Assembly: GCA_017303635.1 (NCBI GenBank)
Contig: JAFLCG010000022.1
Coordinates: forward strand, 1 to 64,000
DNA: 64,000 nt
Reading direction: 5' to 3'
From: Anaerolineae bacterium
GTDB taxonomy: Bacteria > Chloroflexota > Anaerolineae > Aggregatilineales > Phototrophicaceae
In this document: piece after piece, positions 26,490-35,401 of the stretch
Layout: each line of letters begins with the position of its first letter
How positions within the stretch are numbered: the first letter of the stretch is position 1
Notes under the pieces: model-generated
What the model saw: the letters and a program-made list of their open reading frames with translations, nothing else
Database searches by the model: none
Told to the model about the DNA's origin: nothing
Program-made: the position numbers and the translations under genes

Positions 26490-27383
26490 ATGAGCAACGT
26501 TTTACTGACCTTCGCCCACATCAGCGATTCCCACCTCACCGGGAGCGCCCACCACGACTACGGCCCGGCGCATTATTCGCCGCGCGTATTGGCTTACTTT
26601 CAAACCTTGAAAGAACGCGGAGTCGATATTGCCAGCGGGCATAAAGCAACCGTTTCAGCCGATGTTGCCAACCAGGCGCTGGTGGATGAAGTCAATCGGG
26701 TACCTTTCCAGCTCGATTTTGTGCTGCATACCGGCGATGTCATGACCGACCCAGATAGCGCAGCGGAATACGCGCTGCCAGGGCAAGTCTTTGGCGGACT
26801 CAATGCGCCGATTTACTATCTGACGGGTAACCATGATAACGGAGAGGGACTCCGCAGCCTGATGCCTTCCGTCTCATTCCAAAACCGCGCATTGGACTAC
26901 GTGATTGAGCGGAATGGTGTGCGCCTGATCTGCCTGGATACTGCCACCAACGGCGTCGATCATGGCGGCTTTCTAACCGATGAACAACTCGGTTGGCTGG
27001 AAACGCAGCTCATGGCTGAGCCGGAAAAGCCACTCATGGTCGCCATGCACCACCTGCCCATCAGCCTGGGTAACGAGATGATTGATTTCTTTGGGATGTC
27101 TAACGGTCAGGCCGTTCACGCTGTGCTGCGGAAGGCCGTTCCCCGCTTACGTGCAGTCTTCTTCGGTCATATTCATCAAGTGGTGGATATTGTGCAGGAT
27201 GGGGTTTACTACTGCTGTGTACAAAGCCCGATGGGGCAACCTGATCTCTGGCCCGCCGTCACCCCGACGAACCAACGAGAGATCGCCGCTACGCCGGGTT
27301 TTAGCGTCGTCATCGTCACCCCGGAACGCAGCTATATCCGTCGCTATGTCTACCCCGCTCCAACCGGAACCCCAGTTTCATAA
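26490..27383 (+). CDS. Metallophosphoesterase (second in operon)
   Basis: The 297-residue product has DSH (13-15), GDVM (82-85), GNHDN (113-117), HHLP (187-190) and GHIH (226-229), a full calcineurin-type site. It is only distantly similar to the first enzyme of the operon, with an extra insertion at residues 18-60, so the two probably act on different intermediates. No signal peptide. A hairpin terminator candidate follows the stop. Confidence 0.85.
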   Translation: MSNVLLTFAHISDSHLTGSAHHDYGPAHYSPRVLAYFQTLKERGVDIASGHKATVSADVANQALVDEVNRVPFQLDFVLHTGDVMTDPDSAAEYALPGQVFGGLNAPIYYLTGNHDNGEGLRSLMPSVSFQNRALDYVIERNGVRLICLDTATNGVDHGGFLTDEQLGWLETQLMAEPEKPLMVAMHHLPISLGNEMIDFFGMSNGQAVHAVLRKAVPRLRAVFFGHIHQVVDIVQDGVYYCCVQSPMGQPDLWPAVTPTNQREIAATPGFSVVIVTPERSYIRRYVYPAPTGTPVS

Positions 27384-27397
27384 CTCGCTTCGCAACC

Positions 27398-27430
27398 ATG
27401 GAGGGCAGGAGTCATTCACACGCCCTCCAT
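27398..27430 (+). terminator. Hairpin terminator candidate at the phosphoesterase operon end
   Basis: ATGGAGGGC (27398-27406) pairs exactly with GCCCTCCAT (27422-27430), 15 bases after the last stop codon. The tail TCTG is not a T-run, so termination may be weak. Confidence 0.5.
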
Positions 27431-27578
27431 TCTGTCCGCAGAAACAACTGCTGTTGAGCAATTTGTATCAGCTCAATCCCATCGGAGTTTGGATATGCAA
27501 ACAGCTTTCAACTGTGTTTTCTTGAGTCTTCAGAAGCAAAACACGATCCACTGAAGGGTCTGGAACACAAAGATAAGG

Positions 27579-27836
27579 TTATATTTGCATGACCATGTCG
27601 TTAAGAACCAGTTGGCTGGTTTTGTTTGTTACCTCAGCACCCATAGATGTACGGAGTGCAGATACATCATCAAATTGTGCACTATTGTCGTCTTTGAAGG
27701 CTAGGTCTGAGACATAGTCCAGCAGGTAGGTGAGATGACTCAGCAGTTCTATGGTGTAGTACTGCTTGATTTCGCGCGCGGATGGGATTTTTGCACCCCA
27801 CGGGTTGTTTACTTTCTTTGCCCACTCTCTTGACAA
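27579..27836 (-). CDS. Small hypothetical protein
   Basis: An 85-codon ORF from TTG 27836, with phrases such as IKQYYTIELLSHLTYLLDYV and a polar C terminus. I recognise no family and see no ribosome binding site. It is the only ORF in the gap between two operons (27431-27864) and may be chance or a remnant. Confidence 0.3.
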   Translation of the reverse strand: MSREWAKKVNNPWGAKIPSAREIKQYYTIELLSHLTYLLDYVSDLAFKDDNSAQFDDVSALRTSMGAEVTNKTSQLVLNDMVMQI

Positions 27837-27864
27837 CTATCATCTATCTTGTTAAATTCCCCAT

Positions 27865-27880
27865 AGTGGTCTAGACCAGA
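27865..27880. promoter_or_regulatory. DasR/NagR-type operator (dre-like palindrome)
   Basis: AGTGGTCTAGACCAGA at 27865-27880 contains the perfect 12-base palindrome TGGTCTAGACCA and matches the known GntR/HutC-family dre operator core at nearly every position. It sits 18 bases before the GntR gene start, where binding would block transcription of the whole operon. Confidence 0.75.
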
Positions 27881-27897
27881 ATGTACCAGTGGACTAT

Positions 27898-28641
27898 ATG
27901 CTCAATCCTGAATCAGTGGTGCCGCTTTACCTCCAACTGAAAACGCATCTGAAAACGCAGATCGAAGAGGGTGTCTACGGCAAAGATGGACGCCTGCCCT
28001 CGGAACGCGAACTCTCGCAGCATTACAACATCAGCCGTATGACCGCGCGCCAGGCAATCCAGGCGCTCATGCAGGACGGCTTCATCGATACGCGCGTCGG
28101 CAAAGGCACGTTCGTCCGCGAACAGCGCATCGCCCAGGATTTGCGCCACCTCACCAGCTTCAGCGAAGACATGGCACAGCGCGGGCGCACCTCCGGCAGC
28201 CGCATCATCCGCGCCGAAAAGACCGCCGCGCCGGGAGACATCGCCGCACATCTGCACGTCCCGCCGCTCACGCAAATCGGGCTGCTCAGTCGGCTGCGGC
28301 TGGCGGATGGCGAACCGCTGGCGTGGGAAATCTGCCATCTCAACCTGCGCTTTTGCCCAGACATCCTCGACCGTCACGACTTCAGCCGCACCTCGCTATA
28401 TGCCGTCCTGCGCGAAAGCTACGGACAGCGGCTCGTGCTGGCACAACAAGTGATCGCAGCGCGGATGCCCACACGGGAAGAACGCGATCTGCTCCAGATC
28501 GGCGATGGCATCCCCGTGTTGGCGTTGCACCGTGTCACGCTCAATGATGCCCAGCAGCCTGTCGAATATGTGCAGTCGGTCTATCGTGGTGACCGCTACC
28601 AGCTTCAGACTACGCTCAACCTGATCGTACCAACGGAATGA
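27898..28641 (+). CDS. GntR-family (HutC/UTRA) transcriptional regulator
   Basis: The 247-residue product has a winged helix (residues about 8-75: LPSERELSQHYNISRMTARQ then AIQALMQDGFI) and a UTRA ligand-binding domain (about 90-245). This subfamily includes NagR/DasR/YvoA, which sense amino-sugar phosphates. ATG 27898 is used; a GTG at 27889 is also in frame. The dre-like operator just upstream implies autoregulation and control of the downstream SIS, importer and kinase genes. Confidence 0.88.
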   Translation: MLNPESVVPLYLQLKTHLKTQIEEGVYGKDGRLPSERELSQHYNISRMTARQAIQALMQDGFIDTRVGKGTFVREQRIAQDLRHLTSFSEDMAQRGRTSGSRIIRAEKTAAPGDIAAHLHVPPLTQIGLLSRLRLADGEPLAWEICHLNLRFCPDILDRHDFSRTSLYAVLRESYGQRLVLAQQVIAARMPTREERDLLQIGDGIPVLALHRVTLNDAQQPVEYVQSVYRGDRYQLQTTLNLIVPTE

Positions 28642-28651
28642 GGAGACGATT

Positions 28652-29392
28652 TTGAGCCTACCCGCCACGCACACCTACCTCGCTGCCCTCCACAGCAGCC
28701 TCGATGCACTCGTCGCTTCGCAGTCGGCGGCGTTTGCACGCGCGGTGGATGCGGTCTATCGCGCACTCGACCATGACGCCATGATCTACGTGTTCGGCAC
28801 CGGGCATTCGCACATGATCGCCGAGGAGGGGCATTACCGCGCGGGCGGGCTTGCCGCCGTTTGCCCGATCCTGCACTCCAGCCTGATGCTACACGAAGGC
28901 GCGGTGCTAAGTACGCAGATTGAACGCACGAGCGGACTTGCCGAAACGATCCTCAATCGCTACTCGCTCGCGCCCGGTTCTGTCCTGTTCATCTTTTCCA
29001 ATAGTGGCGTCAATGCGCTGCCCGTCGAGATGGCGAGCGCCGGCAAGACGCGCGGGCTGACGGTGATTGGAGTGGTGGCGCTGGAATACGCAGCAGCTGC
29101 ATCTGCTGGAATAAGTGGGCAAAAACTGGCGGATATTGCGGATATCGTGATTGATAACCAGGGTGTCCCTGGTGATGCACTCATCCCAGTCTGTGAAGGC
29201 GGCGCGTCGATGGGTCCGCTTTCGACGATTGCAGGCGCGTTCATCCTGAACGCCATCCTGATGGAAGCAGCGATGCAACTGGAAACACACGGTAAACAAG
29301 CGCCGATTTACGTCAGCGCCAATATGCCGGGTGCAAAAGCTCGTAATGCCGATCTGGTGGCGCGATATCGCGGGCGCAACCCGCATCTATAA
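28652..29392 (+). CDS. SIS-domain sugar isomerase-like protein
   Basis: The 246-residue product has one SIS domain, with GTGHSH (49-54) and FSNSG (115-119) forming the sugar-phosphate loop. It resembles the UPF0309-type proteins that accompany amino-sugar or sialic-acid-like catabolism. It starts at TTG 28652 behind GAGGAG. SIS domains bind phosphosugars and isomerise or deaminate them, or sense them. Position right after the NagR/DasR-like regulator suggests an amino-sugar or related phosphosugar. Confidence 0.82.
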   Translation: MSLPATHTYLAALHSSLDALVASQSAAFARAVDAVYRALDHDAMIYVFGTGHSHMIAEEGHYRAGGLAAVCPILHSSLMLHEGAVLSTQIERTSGLAETILNRYSLAPGSVLFIFSNSGVNALPVEMASAGKTRGLTVIGVVALEYAAAASAGISGQKLADIADIVIDNQGVPGDALIPVCEGGASMGPLSTIAGAFILNAILMEAAMQLETHGKQAPIYVSANMPGAKARNADLVARYRGRNPHL

Positions 29393-29465
29393 AGTGCGAA
29401 TTCCCGACCGCAATGAGGAGTCGGTGACTTCGGAGGCAAGTTGTACTTTGTTATGGAGGTTAGCA

Positions 29466-30761
29466 ATGCTCAGGCGAAATAGTCTCATGATTTTGGTGCT
29501 GGCATTCACGCTCGTCCTCAGCGTGCTGCCCGCAACCGCCCAAAGCCCGGTCGAAGTGACGCTATGGCATATGGAACAGCCGCCGCATCGCGTCGAGCGC
29601 ATTCAGATGTTGATGGACGAATTCAACGCCGCCAACCCGGATGTAGTCGTCTCGCAGGAACCGCAAAACTGGGGCGAAATCTACACCAAAGCGCCCGCCT
29701 CGGTCGCCGCTGGCAACGCTCCAGAGATGCTGTTCGGCATCCCGGATTTCACGCCCATCCTCAAGGACCTGGGTCAGCTTCAGGATGTGTCGGATTTCAT
29801 CGCCACGCTCGACGAAGCACACACCTTCTACCCGGCTGCCGTTGCGCCATACAGCTATGACGAAGGCATCTGGGCAGTCCCGCTATACAACATGGTGCAT
29901 TCGCTCTGGTTCCGCAACAGTGTGTTTGAAGAAGCAGGCATCACCCCGCCGACCACCTGGGACGAGTGGCTTGCTGCTGCCGAAGCGCTGACGACCGATG
30001 ACCAGTACGGCGTTGGCATCCCCGCCAACCGCCAGCTCTACACCGATCAGACCATTTACAATCTGATGATCAACGCCGGCGCGGACGAAATCTACAACAG
30101 TGATGGCACGCTGCGCTTCGCCAATGAAGCCACCGTCGCGGCGTATGAGTTCTACAGCGATCTGTATCAGTTCTCGCCGCCCGACAGCCCAAGCTGGACG
30201 TGGGGTGAGGCGGAAGCCTGCTTTGCCAACCGTACCTGCGCCATGATCATGCAGTTCACGGTCATCACCACCTATGACACGCAGGCAGAGGGCGATCCGG
30301 CAGACCTGGGTGTGGTCGCCATCCCCACATCCGCAGATGCAGAGAACCCCGGCGCGATCTCCTACTCCAACGGCGTCATGTTACTGACCGACGACCCGGA
30401 GAAGCTGGAAGCCTCGCAGCGTTTCATCGCCTGGCTGATGCAGCCGGAAAACTACGGCCGCTTCCTGAACATGGAACCCGGTCTGTTCCTGCCCGTGACC
30501 GAAGATGGCGCGACAGCAGAGAGCTTCTGGAACGACCCGCTGGTCGTCAAGTATCGCAGCCAGGTCGAGACGATGGTGGCAAACTCTTCCAGTGGTCGTC
30601 TGTTTGGCTTCACCAACGGTAACACCTTCCCCAGCATCTCCGCCATCAGTGCGCAAAATCTGCTTGCGCAAACCCTGCAACTGATCGTCATTGACGGGGA
30701 GACTGCGGCAGACGCGGTCGCCGAGGGGCAGGTGTTGATGGAAGAGGCGATTGGGGAATAG
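29466..30761 (+). CDS. ABC transporter extracellular solute-binding protein (family 1)
   Basis: The 431-residue product from ATG 29466 (GGAGG at 29455) has a signal peptide (about 1-24, LVLAFTLVLSVLPATAQ) and the family-1 pattern MDEFNAANPDVVV and APEMLFGIPD. It is distinct in sequence from the binding protein at 22.5 kb. An in-frame upstream extension to 29331 is rejected because the ribosome site and signal peptide fit ATG 29466. Confidence 0.88.
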   Translation: MLRRNSLMILVLAFTLVLSVLPATAQSPVEVTLWHMEQPPHRVERIQMLMDEFNAANPDVVVSQEPQNWGEIYTKAPASVAAGNAPEMLFGIPDFTPILKDLGQLQDVSDFIATLDEAHTFYPAAVAPYSYDEGIWAVPLYNMVHSLWFRNSVFEEAGITPPTTWDEWLAAAEALTTDDQYGVGIPANRQLYTDQTIYNLMINAGADEIYNSDGTLRFANEATVAAYEFYSDLYQFSPPDSPSWTWGEAEACFANRTCAMIMQFTVITTYDTQAEGDPADLGVVAIPTSADAENPGAISYSNGVMLLTDDPEKLEASQRFIAWLMQPENYGRFLNMEPGLFLPVTEDGATAESFWNDPLVVKYRSQVETMVANSSSGRLFGFTNGNTFPSISAISAQNLLAQTLQLIVIDGETAADAVAEGQVLMEEAIGE

Positions 30762-30768
30762 TATTTGT

Positions 30769-31695
30769 ATGAGCGCAAGCATCACACAGCCTCGCCGACG
30801 CGGGGTCGGCACTCCGCGCTGGTTGGGGTATGCGTTTGTCTTGCCGCTCATGCTCTGGTTGGCGGCGACGATCCTTATCCCGCTGGTGCAGTCGGTGGCG
30901 CTCTCATTCCAAAACGTGCGCGTCATCGGCACGCCGGGCGAATTCGTCGGCTTCGCCAACTACACACGGCTGTTTGCGTCCGAACGCTTCTGGGAGGCGT
31001 TCGGACGCAGCCTCATCTGGGTGCTAGGCAACGCCGTGCTGCAAACCGTGCTGGCGTTCGCCGCTGCGCTCATCCTCAAACAGAGTTTTCCCGGTCACAG
31101 AGTCGCGCGCATCTGGATCATCCTGTCGTGGATTGTCCCGACGGTGGTGGTGGTCATCATCTGGCGCTGGCTGCTGAGTGCATCGGGCGGCATCATTAAC
31201 TACGCGCTGGTGGCGTTGGGCATCACGCCCGAACCCATCGGCTTCTTCAGCACGGGGGATGGCGCATTCGCGTCGGTCATCGCCATTAACTCGTGGCGCT
31301 GGTTCCCCTTTCAGGCAGTCATCCTGCTCGCCGCGCTCCAGCGTATCCCCGGCGAGCTTTACGAGGCGGCGTCGGTCGATGGTGCCTCGACGCTGCAAAA
31401 GTTCTTCAACATCACGCTGCCGGGGCTGCAATCGGTACTGTTCGTCATGGGCTTGATTGGCACGCTCATGTCCTTCAACATCTTCGATGTGATCTGGCTG
31501 CTCACACAGGGCGGTCCCTCAGCCGCAACCACCACGCTGCCCGTGCTGATCTACGACACGGGCTTCCGACAATTCCGCCTGAGTCAGGCAGCCGCAATCT
31601 CGGTCGTGACGGGGGTGTTCCTCCTGCTCTTCGCCCTGGTCTTCATGCGCTTTGCCGCGCCGCCCTCAGATGATGGAGAGGAGGGGCGGATATGA
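30769..31695 (+). CDS. Sugar-type ABC transporter permease 1
   Basis: The 308-residue product has six membrane segments after a short basic N terminus (ITQPRRRG) and the EAA loop ELYEAASVDGASTLQKFFNI. It overlaps the next gene by four bases. The ATG at 30769 is preferred to 30751, which overlaps the previous gene. Confidence 0.87.
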   Translation: MSASITQPRRRGVGTPRWLGYAFVLPLMLWLAATILIPLVQSVALSFQNVRVIGTPGEFVGFANYTRLFASERFWEAFGRSLIWVLGNAVLQTVLAFAAALILKQSFPGHRVARIWIILSWIVPTVVVVIIWRWLLSASGGIINYALVALGITPEPIGFFSTGDGAFASVIAINSWRWFPFQAVILLAALQRIPGELYEAASVDGASTLQKFFNITLPGLQSVLFVMGLIGTLMSFNIFDVIWLLTQGGPSAATTTLPVLIYDTGFRQFRLSQAAAISVVTGVFLLLFALVFMRFAAPPSDDGEEGRI

Positions 31696-32516
31696 GTCTG
31701 GTCGTCCGCCGCACGCTGCTCACCATCGCCGTCACGCTGTTGATGTTCCTAGTCATCGCGCCGTTCTACTGGATTTTCACCTCGTCGGTCAAGCTGCCAC
31801 CAGAGGTTATCGCCAGCCCACCAACACTTTTCCCTCAGTCCTTTACAACGCAGCACTACGATAACCTGCTGGGTGGCTCGCTCTTCCTCTCGTACATGGG
31901 CAACAGCCTGATCGTCGCGCTTGGCACGATGATCATCACGGTCATCCTCTCGACCCTGGCTGCCTATGGCTTGTATCGCCTGCGCTTCCCGGGGCGGCGG
32001 CTACTCTTTCGCGTCATCCTCATCACCTATGCTTTCCCCGGCGTACTGCTGCTCATCCCGCTCTACGGGCTGCTGACCGATGTTGGCATAATCGATACGT
32101 TGTGGGCGTTGATCGTCGTGGATGTGACACTTGCCGCACCGTTTGCGACTTGGATGCTGCAAGCGTTCTTTCGCACCATCCCGATGGAGTTGGAAGAGGC
32201 GGCTGCGCTGGATGGCGCGACGCGCCTGGGAGTGATCACGCGCATCCTGCTGCCTCTTGCCGCACCGGGCGTCGCCAGCATTGCTATCTTCGCCTTCATC
32301 ACGTCGTGGACGGAGTACATGTTTGCCTCGGTGCTGATCATCAGCGACGCCAGCCGCACGCTGCCCGTCGGCTTGGCGGGCATTATCGGGCAGTACCAGA
32401 TCGACTGGGGGCTGCTGATGGCGGGCGCGACGATGACGACGCTGCCCGTGCTGTTGCTGTTTGCCCTGGTCGGACGCAACTTCGTCGAGGGTCTAACGGC
32501 GGGCGCGGTGAAATGA
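31692..32516 (+). CDS. Sugar-type ABC transporter permease 2
   Basis: The 274-residue product has six membrane segments and the EAA loop ELEEAAALDGATRLGVITRI. Its ATG overlaps the stop of permease 1 and its stop overlaps the kinase start (ATGA), so the three proteins are coupled. No ATPase gene is present in this operon either. Confidence 0.87.
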   Translation: MSLVVRRTLLTIAVTLLMFLVIAPFYWIFTSSVKLPPEVIASPPTLFPQSFTTQHYDNLLGGSLFLSYMGNSLIVALGTMIITVILSTLAAYGLYRLRFPGRRLLFRVILITYAFPGVLLLIPLYGLLTDVGIIDTLWALIVVDVTLAAPFATWMLQAFFRTIPMELEEAAALDGATRLGVITRILLPLAAPGVASIAIFAFITSWTEYMFASVLIISDASRTLPVGLAGIIGQYQIDWGLLMAGATMTTLPVLLLFALVGRNFVEGLTAGAVK

Positions 32517-34018
32517 TACTGGGCATTGACGCCGGTACGTCGCTGATCAAGGCGGCGGTTTTCACGCTGACGGGCGAGGAGCGCGGCGCAGCGGGGCGTG
32601 AGACGCGCGTCCTCAACCCGCAGCCCGGCTGGGCAGAGACGGATATGCACGCGGTGTGGGATGCGGCATGTGCAGTCATCCCCCAGGCTCTGGCGAACGC
32701 GGGCGTGCGCGGCGACGAGATCGCCGCCATCGGCGTGACTGGGCAGATGGTCGGCGCGTGGCTGGTGGATAGCGATGGGCAGCCTGTGCGCCCCGCCATC
32801 CTCTGGAGCGATGGGCGTGCGCAGGGCTTGATCGAGCGCCTGAGCGCAGAACAGCCCGGCTTCCTCTCTAGGGTCTTCGATTCATCCGGTAGCGCTATGC
32901 AGCAGGGCTGCACGCTGCCCGTCTTGCGCTGGTTGCTGGAAAACGAGCCGCAGACCCCCGCGCGCGCTCGCCATCTGCTGTGCTGCAAGGACTGGATCAT
33001 CTACAAGCTGACCGGGACGATGCAACTTGACCCGTCGGAAGTATCGGTGATGCCGGGCAGCGCACGTGCGCGTGACATCAGCCCTGCGATGCTCGAACTG
33101 TTCGGGTTGCAAGCGCTGCGTGGGCTGCTGCCCGCGACGAAGCCCGCAGAAAGCATCGCCGGCGTGCTGCTGCCGGAGGTTGTCACGACGGTCGGCTTGC
33201 GCGCGGGGACGCCGGTCGTCGTCGGCGCGGGCGATGTGCTGGCGACGGCGATTGGAGCGGGGGCGGTCGCGCCTGGGGCAGCGGTGTCGCTGCTCGGCAC
33301 GAACTACCTTAACTGCCTCGTCACCGCAGAACCGATCTTCGAGCCACGCGATGTTGGCGTCATGTTCTGCCATCCGGCAGGCGGCTGGTTGCGTGCGATG
33401 CTCAACGTGTCGGGCACAACCAGTCTGGATTGGCTGATCGCACAGTTTTTCGCGCCCGAACGCGCAGCGGCTGCGTCGGACGCGGAGTTGTTCGCCATGC
33501 TTGAGGCGATGGCTGAGACGAGTGGCATCGGCGCACGCGGGGTGATTTATCTGCCCTACCTGAGCGCGCAGGGCATCACCGCGCCCGTGTACGAGCCGAA
33601 TGCGCGCGCGCAGTTCGCCGGGCTGACGCTTGAACATACGCGGGCAGATATGCTGCGCGCGGTCTATGAAGGGCTGGCGCTGTCGATCCGCGATGGCTAC
33701 GCCTGCATCCCCGCAGAGATCGACGAGATACGGCTGACAGGCGGCACAGCACGCAGCGATTTCTTCTGCCAGATGGCGGCGGACGTGACGGGCAAGCGTG
33801 TATTGCGCCCACAAGCGCGGGAGTTTGGCGCACGCGGGGCGGCGCTGTTGGCGGCGGTCGGTATCGGGGCATACGCGAGCATTAGCGCGGCAGTTGCAGC
33901 GACGCCGTTGCAGGCGCACGTCTTCACGCCAGTCGCCGAGCGCATGGCGGCATATGACGCGGTGTACGCGCGCTATGTGCGTCTGCGCGAGGCGCTGCTG
34001 ACAGTCTGGCGGGGGTGA
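32513..34018 (+). CDS. FGGY-family carbohydrate kinase
   Basis: The 501-residue product begins ILGIDAGTSLIKAAVF, the phosphate-1 loop of FGGY kinases. It continues with AIGVTGQMVGAW, GAGDVLATAIGAG, SLLGTNYLNC and the C-terminal adenosine-binding GGTARSDFFCQMAADVTG. These enzymes phosphorylate sugars or polyols (xylulose, glycerol, gluconate and similar) with ATP. Its substrate is presumably what the adjacent importer brings in, before the SIS-domain protein acts on the phosphosugar. Very GC-rich codon use compared with neighbouring regions. Confidence 0.87.
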   Translation: MILGIDAGTSLIKAAVFTLTGEERGAAGRETRVLNPQPGWAETDMHAVWDAACAVIPQALANAGVRGDEIAAIGVTGQMVGAWLVDSDGQPVRPAILWSDGRAQGLIERLSAEQPGFLSRVFDSSGSAMQQGCTLPVLRWLLENEPQTPARARHLLCCKDWIIYKLTGTMQLDPSEVSVMPGSARARDISPAMLELFGLQALRGLLPATKPAESIAGVLLPEVVTTVGLRAGTPVVVGAGDVLATAIGAGAVAPGAAVSLLGTNYLNCLVTAEPIFEPRDVGVMFCHPAGGWLRAMLNVSGTTSLDWLIAQFFAPERAAAASDAELFAMLEAMAETSGIGARGVIYLPYLSAQGITAPVYEPNARAQFAGLTLEHTRADMLRAVYEGLALSIRDGYACIPAEIDEIRLTGGTARSDFFCQMAADVTGKRVLRPQAREFGARGAALLAAVGIGAYASISAAVAATPLQAHVFTPVAERMAAYDAVYARYVRLREALLTVWRG

Positions 34019-34264
34019 TGGTCATAACAGCGCCAGCGCCCCCTATGGGGACTACTTAAGCCATCTGTGTAATGTTTTTGTGGCTCGGCTCCAGTCGGAG
34101 CGTTCTGACATCGTAACCGATATAGCGATAAGGGGGTGTAGTAGCAATAAACCTAAACGCCGCCTGATATAGTCCGTCGATATTGTTGTTTGATGCGAAC
34201 CAACCTTCGATGATCTGGCATCTCATTCACCTTGTGGTGACTCTACTTTAGAGATAGTCTCCGC

Positions 34265-34850
34265 TTTAGTCGTCTTTCCCCTGATGACAAAGCAATTGAA
34301 CTTCTGCGCTTGCGTCAGCAACTGCTCATCCTACGCCGTCGCAAAAAACGCGGACCCACCATTATGCGCAGCGAAAAGCTCGTTCTCATGACTTTGGTCG
34401 AGAAACTGCATCTGTTCGCTCATCTCCAAGAAGTGCAGCTTGAGCAAGTGATCCTGATTTTCAAACCGGACACCCTACTCCGCTGGCATCGGGAGTTGGT
34501 CCGGCGCAAGTGGATATTAAACAATCCGCCCAAGCAAGACGGACAACTTGACGTGCAGCCACGCTTCTTGATCCGTGACAACGACAGCAAGTACGGTGCA
34601 GCGCTCGCCCGCGCTGCCAGCGGCATTGAGATCGTCAGAACGCCATTTGTGAACGCTTTCTGGGAAGTGTCCGCCGTGAGTGTCTCGATCACGTGTGGAT
34701 CGTCAATGAACGGCAGTTGCACCGAGTGATCTAGGATTACGTGCAGTACTTCAACTCTGCCCGACCACACCAAGGCATTGGCCATCGCATTCCTGTTCCC
34801 CCCCGAAGCAGACGAACAACAGAAGACGGGGACCAAAATCATCGCGTTTC
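34265..34850 (+). pseudogene. Integrase-core transposase, internally deleted and frameshifted
   Basis: Reading from about 34265 gives LRQQLLILRRRKKRGPTI then FKPDTLLRWHRELVRRKW, the start of a common integrase-core (rve) transposase. After a deletion it resumes with FLIRDNDSKYGAALAR and, shifted, with QYFNSARPHQGIGHRIPVP near 34745. The first catalytic Asp region is missing. The element is dead. The stretch 34019-34264 shows nothing recognisable. Confidence 0.75.
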
Positions 34851-35098
34851 CAATTCTGGGAGGCTTGCATCACGAGGTTCGGCGCTGCACCAGACGCATC
34901 GTTTCTCCCTCAGATGCGAAAAGTAGCCCCCAGAGGCATAAAGCGTAAATGAACTCAGCAAAGAGTTACGGGATATGGGTATGTTATTGGTGAATGGCTT
35001 ATTCATGAGTTGCTCCTCTACCGTCCGTTCTGCCAGCACAGAACTTCCACAACAGCTTGTAGCTGGCACTCATCCATCAACACTGCCATCACATTTGG

Positions 35099-35401
35099 TC
35101 AGGGCTTGCTGACTTGTTCATTTGTGATGCTGCTGCGAGCCTTGAGCCGTCGACGCAGGATACGGCTCAAACGCATCGTTATCCTTGGAGTTTGACATGA
35201 GACCTGACCTCTCGGGAATGTGGTGGCATGCTGCCGCGCTTCAAGAACGAACAACCCCTCCAACTCTATCCGCCCGCTGCCTTCGACCAACTCCTCCGAC
35301 CACACCCCAATGAGTGTCTCCAGCATCCTCTGGACATCACGGTTAGTGAGACGCGTCCGGCGTCCGATCTCACGGATCATCATCTTTTTGGTCAGGGTCA
35401 T
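35099..35401 (-). CDS. HU-like DNA-binding protein (module copy A)
   Basis: The 100-residue product begins MTLTKKMMIREIGRRTRLTN then RDVQRMLETLIGVWSEELVE. A strand pair GRIELEGLFVLEARQ and a basic tail (RITMRLSRILRRRLKARSS) complete an HU/IHF-type fold. Its ATG overlaps the TraG-like stop (ATGA). Three paralogues in the window share this core but differ at the last about 15 residues. HU proteins coat and bend DNA; one coupled to a conjugation gene may be a relaxosome or element nucleoid protein. Confidence 0.7.
   Translation of the reverse strand: MTLTKKMMIREIGRRTRLTNRDVQRMLETLIGVWSEELVEGSGRIELEGLFVLEARQHATTFPRGQVSCQTPRITMRLSRILRRRLKARSSITNEQVSKP

Noticed and set aside
29331..29465. Upstream extension of the binding-protein gene
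   Set aside because: The extension overlaps the SIS gene in another frame; GGAGG before ATG 29466 and the signal peptide right after it fix the start.
32882..33919. 345-codon antisense ORF in the FGGY kinase gene
   Set aside because: The composition (Arg/Gln/His-rich, no motifs) is that of a GC-rich shadow; the kinase frame is complete and coupled to the permease gene.
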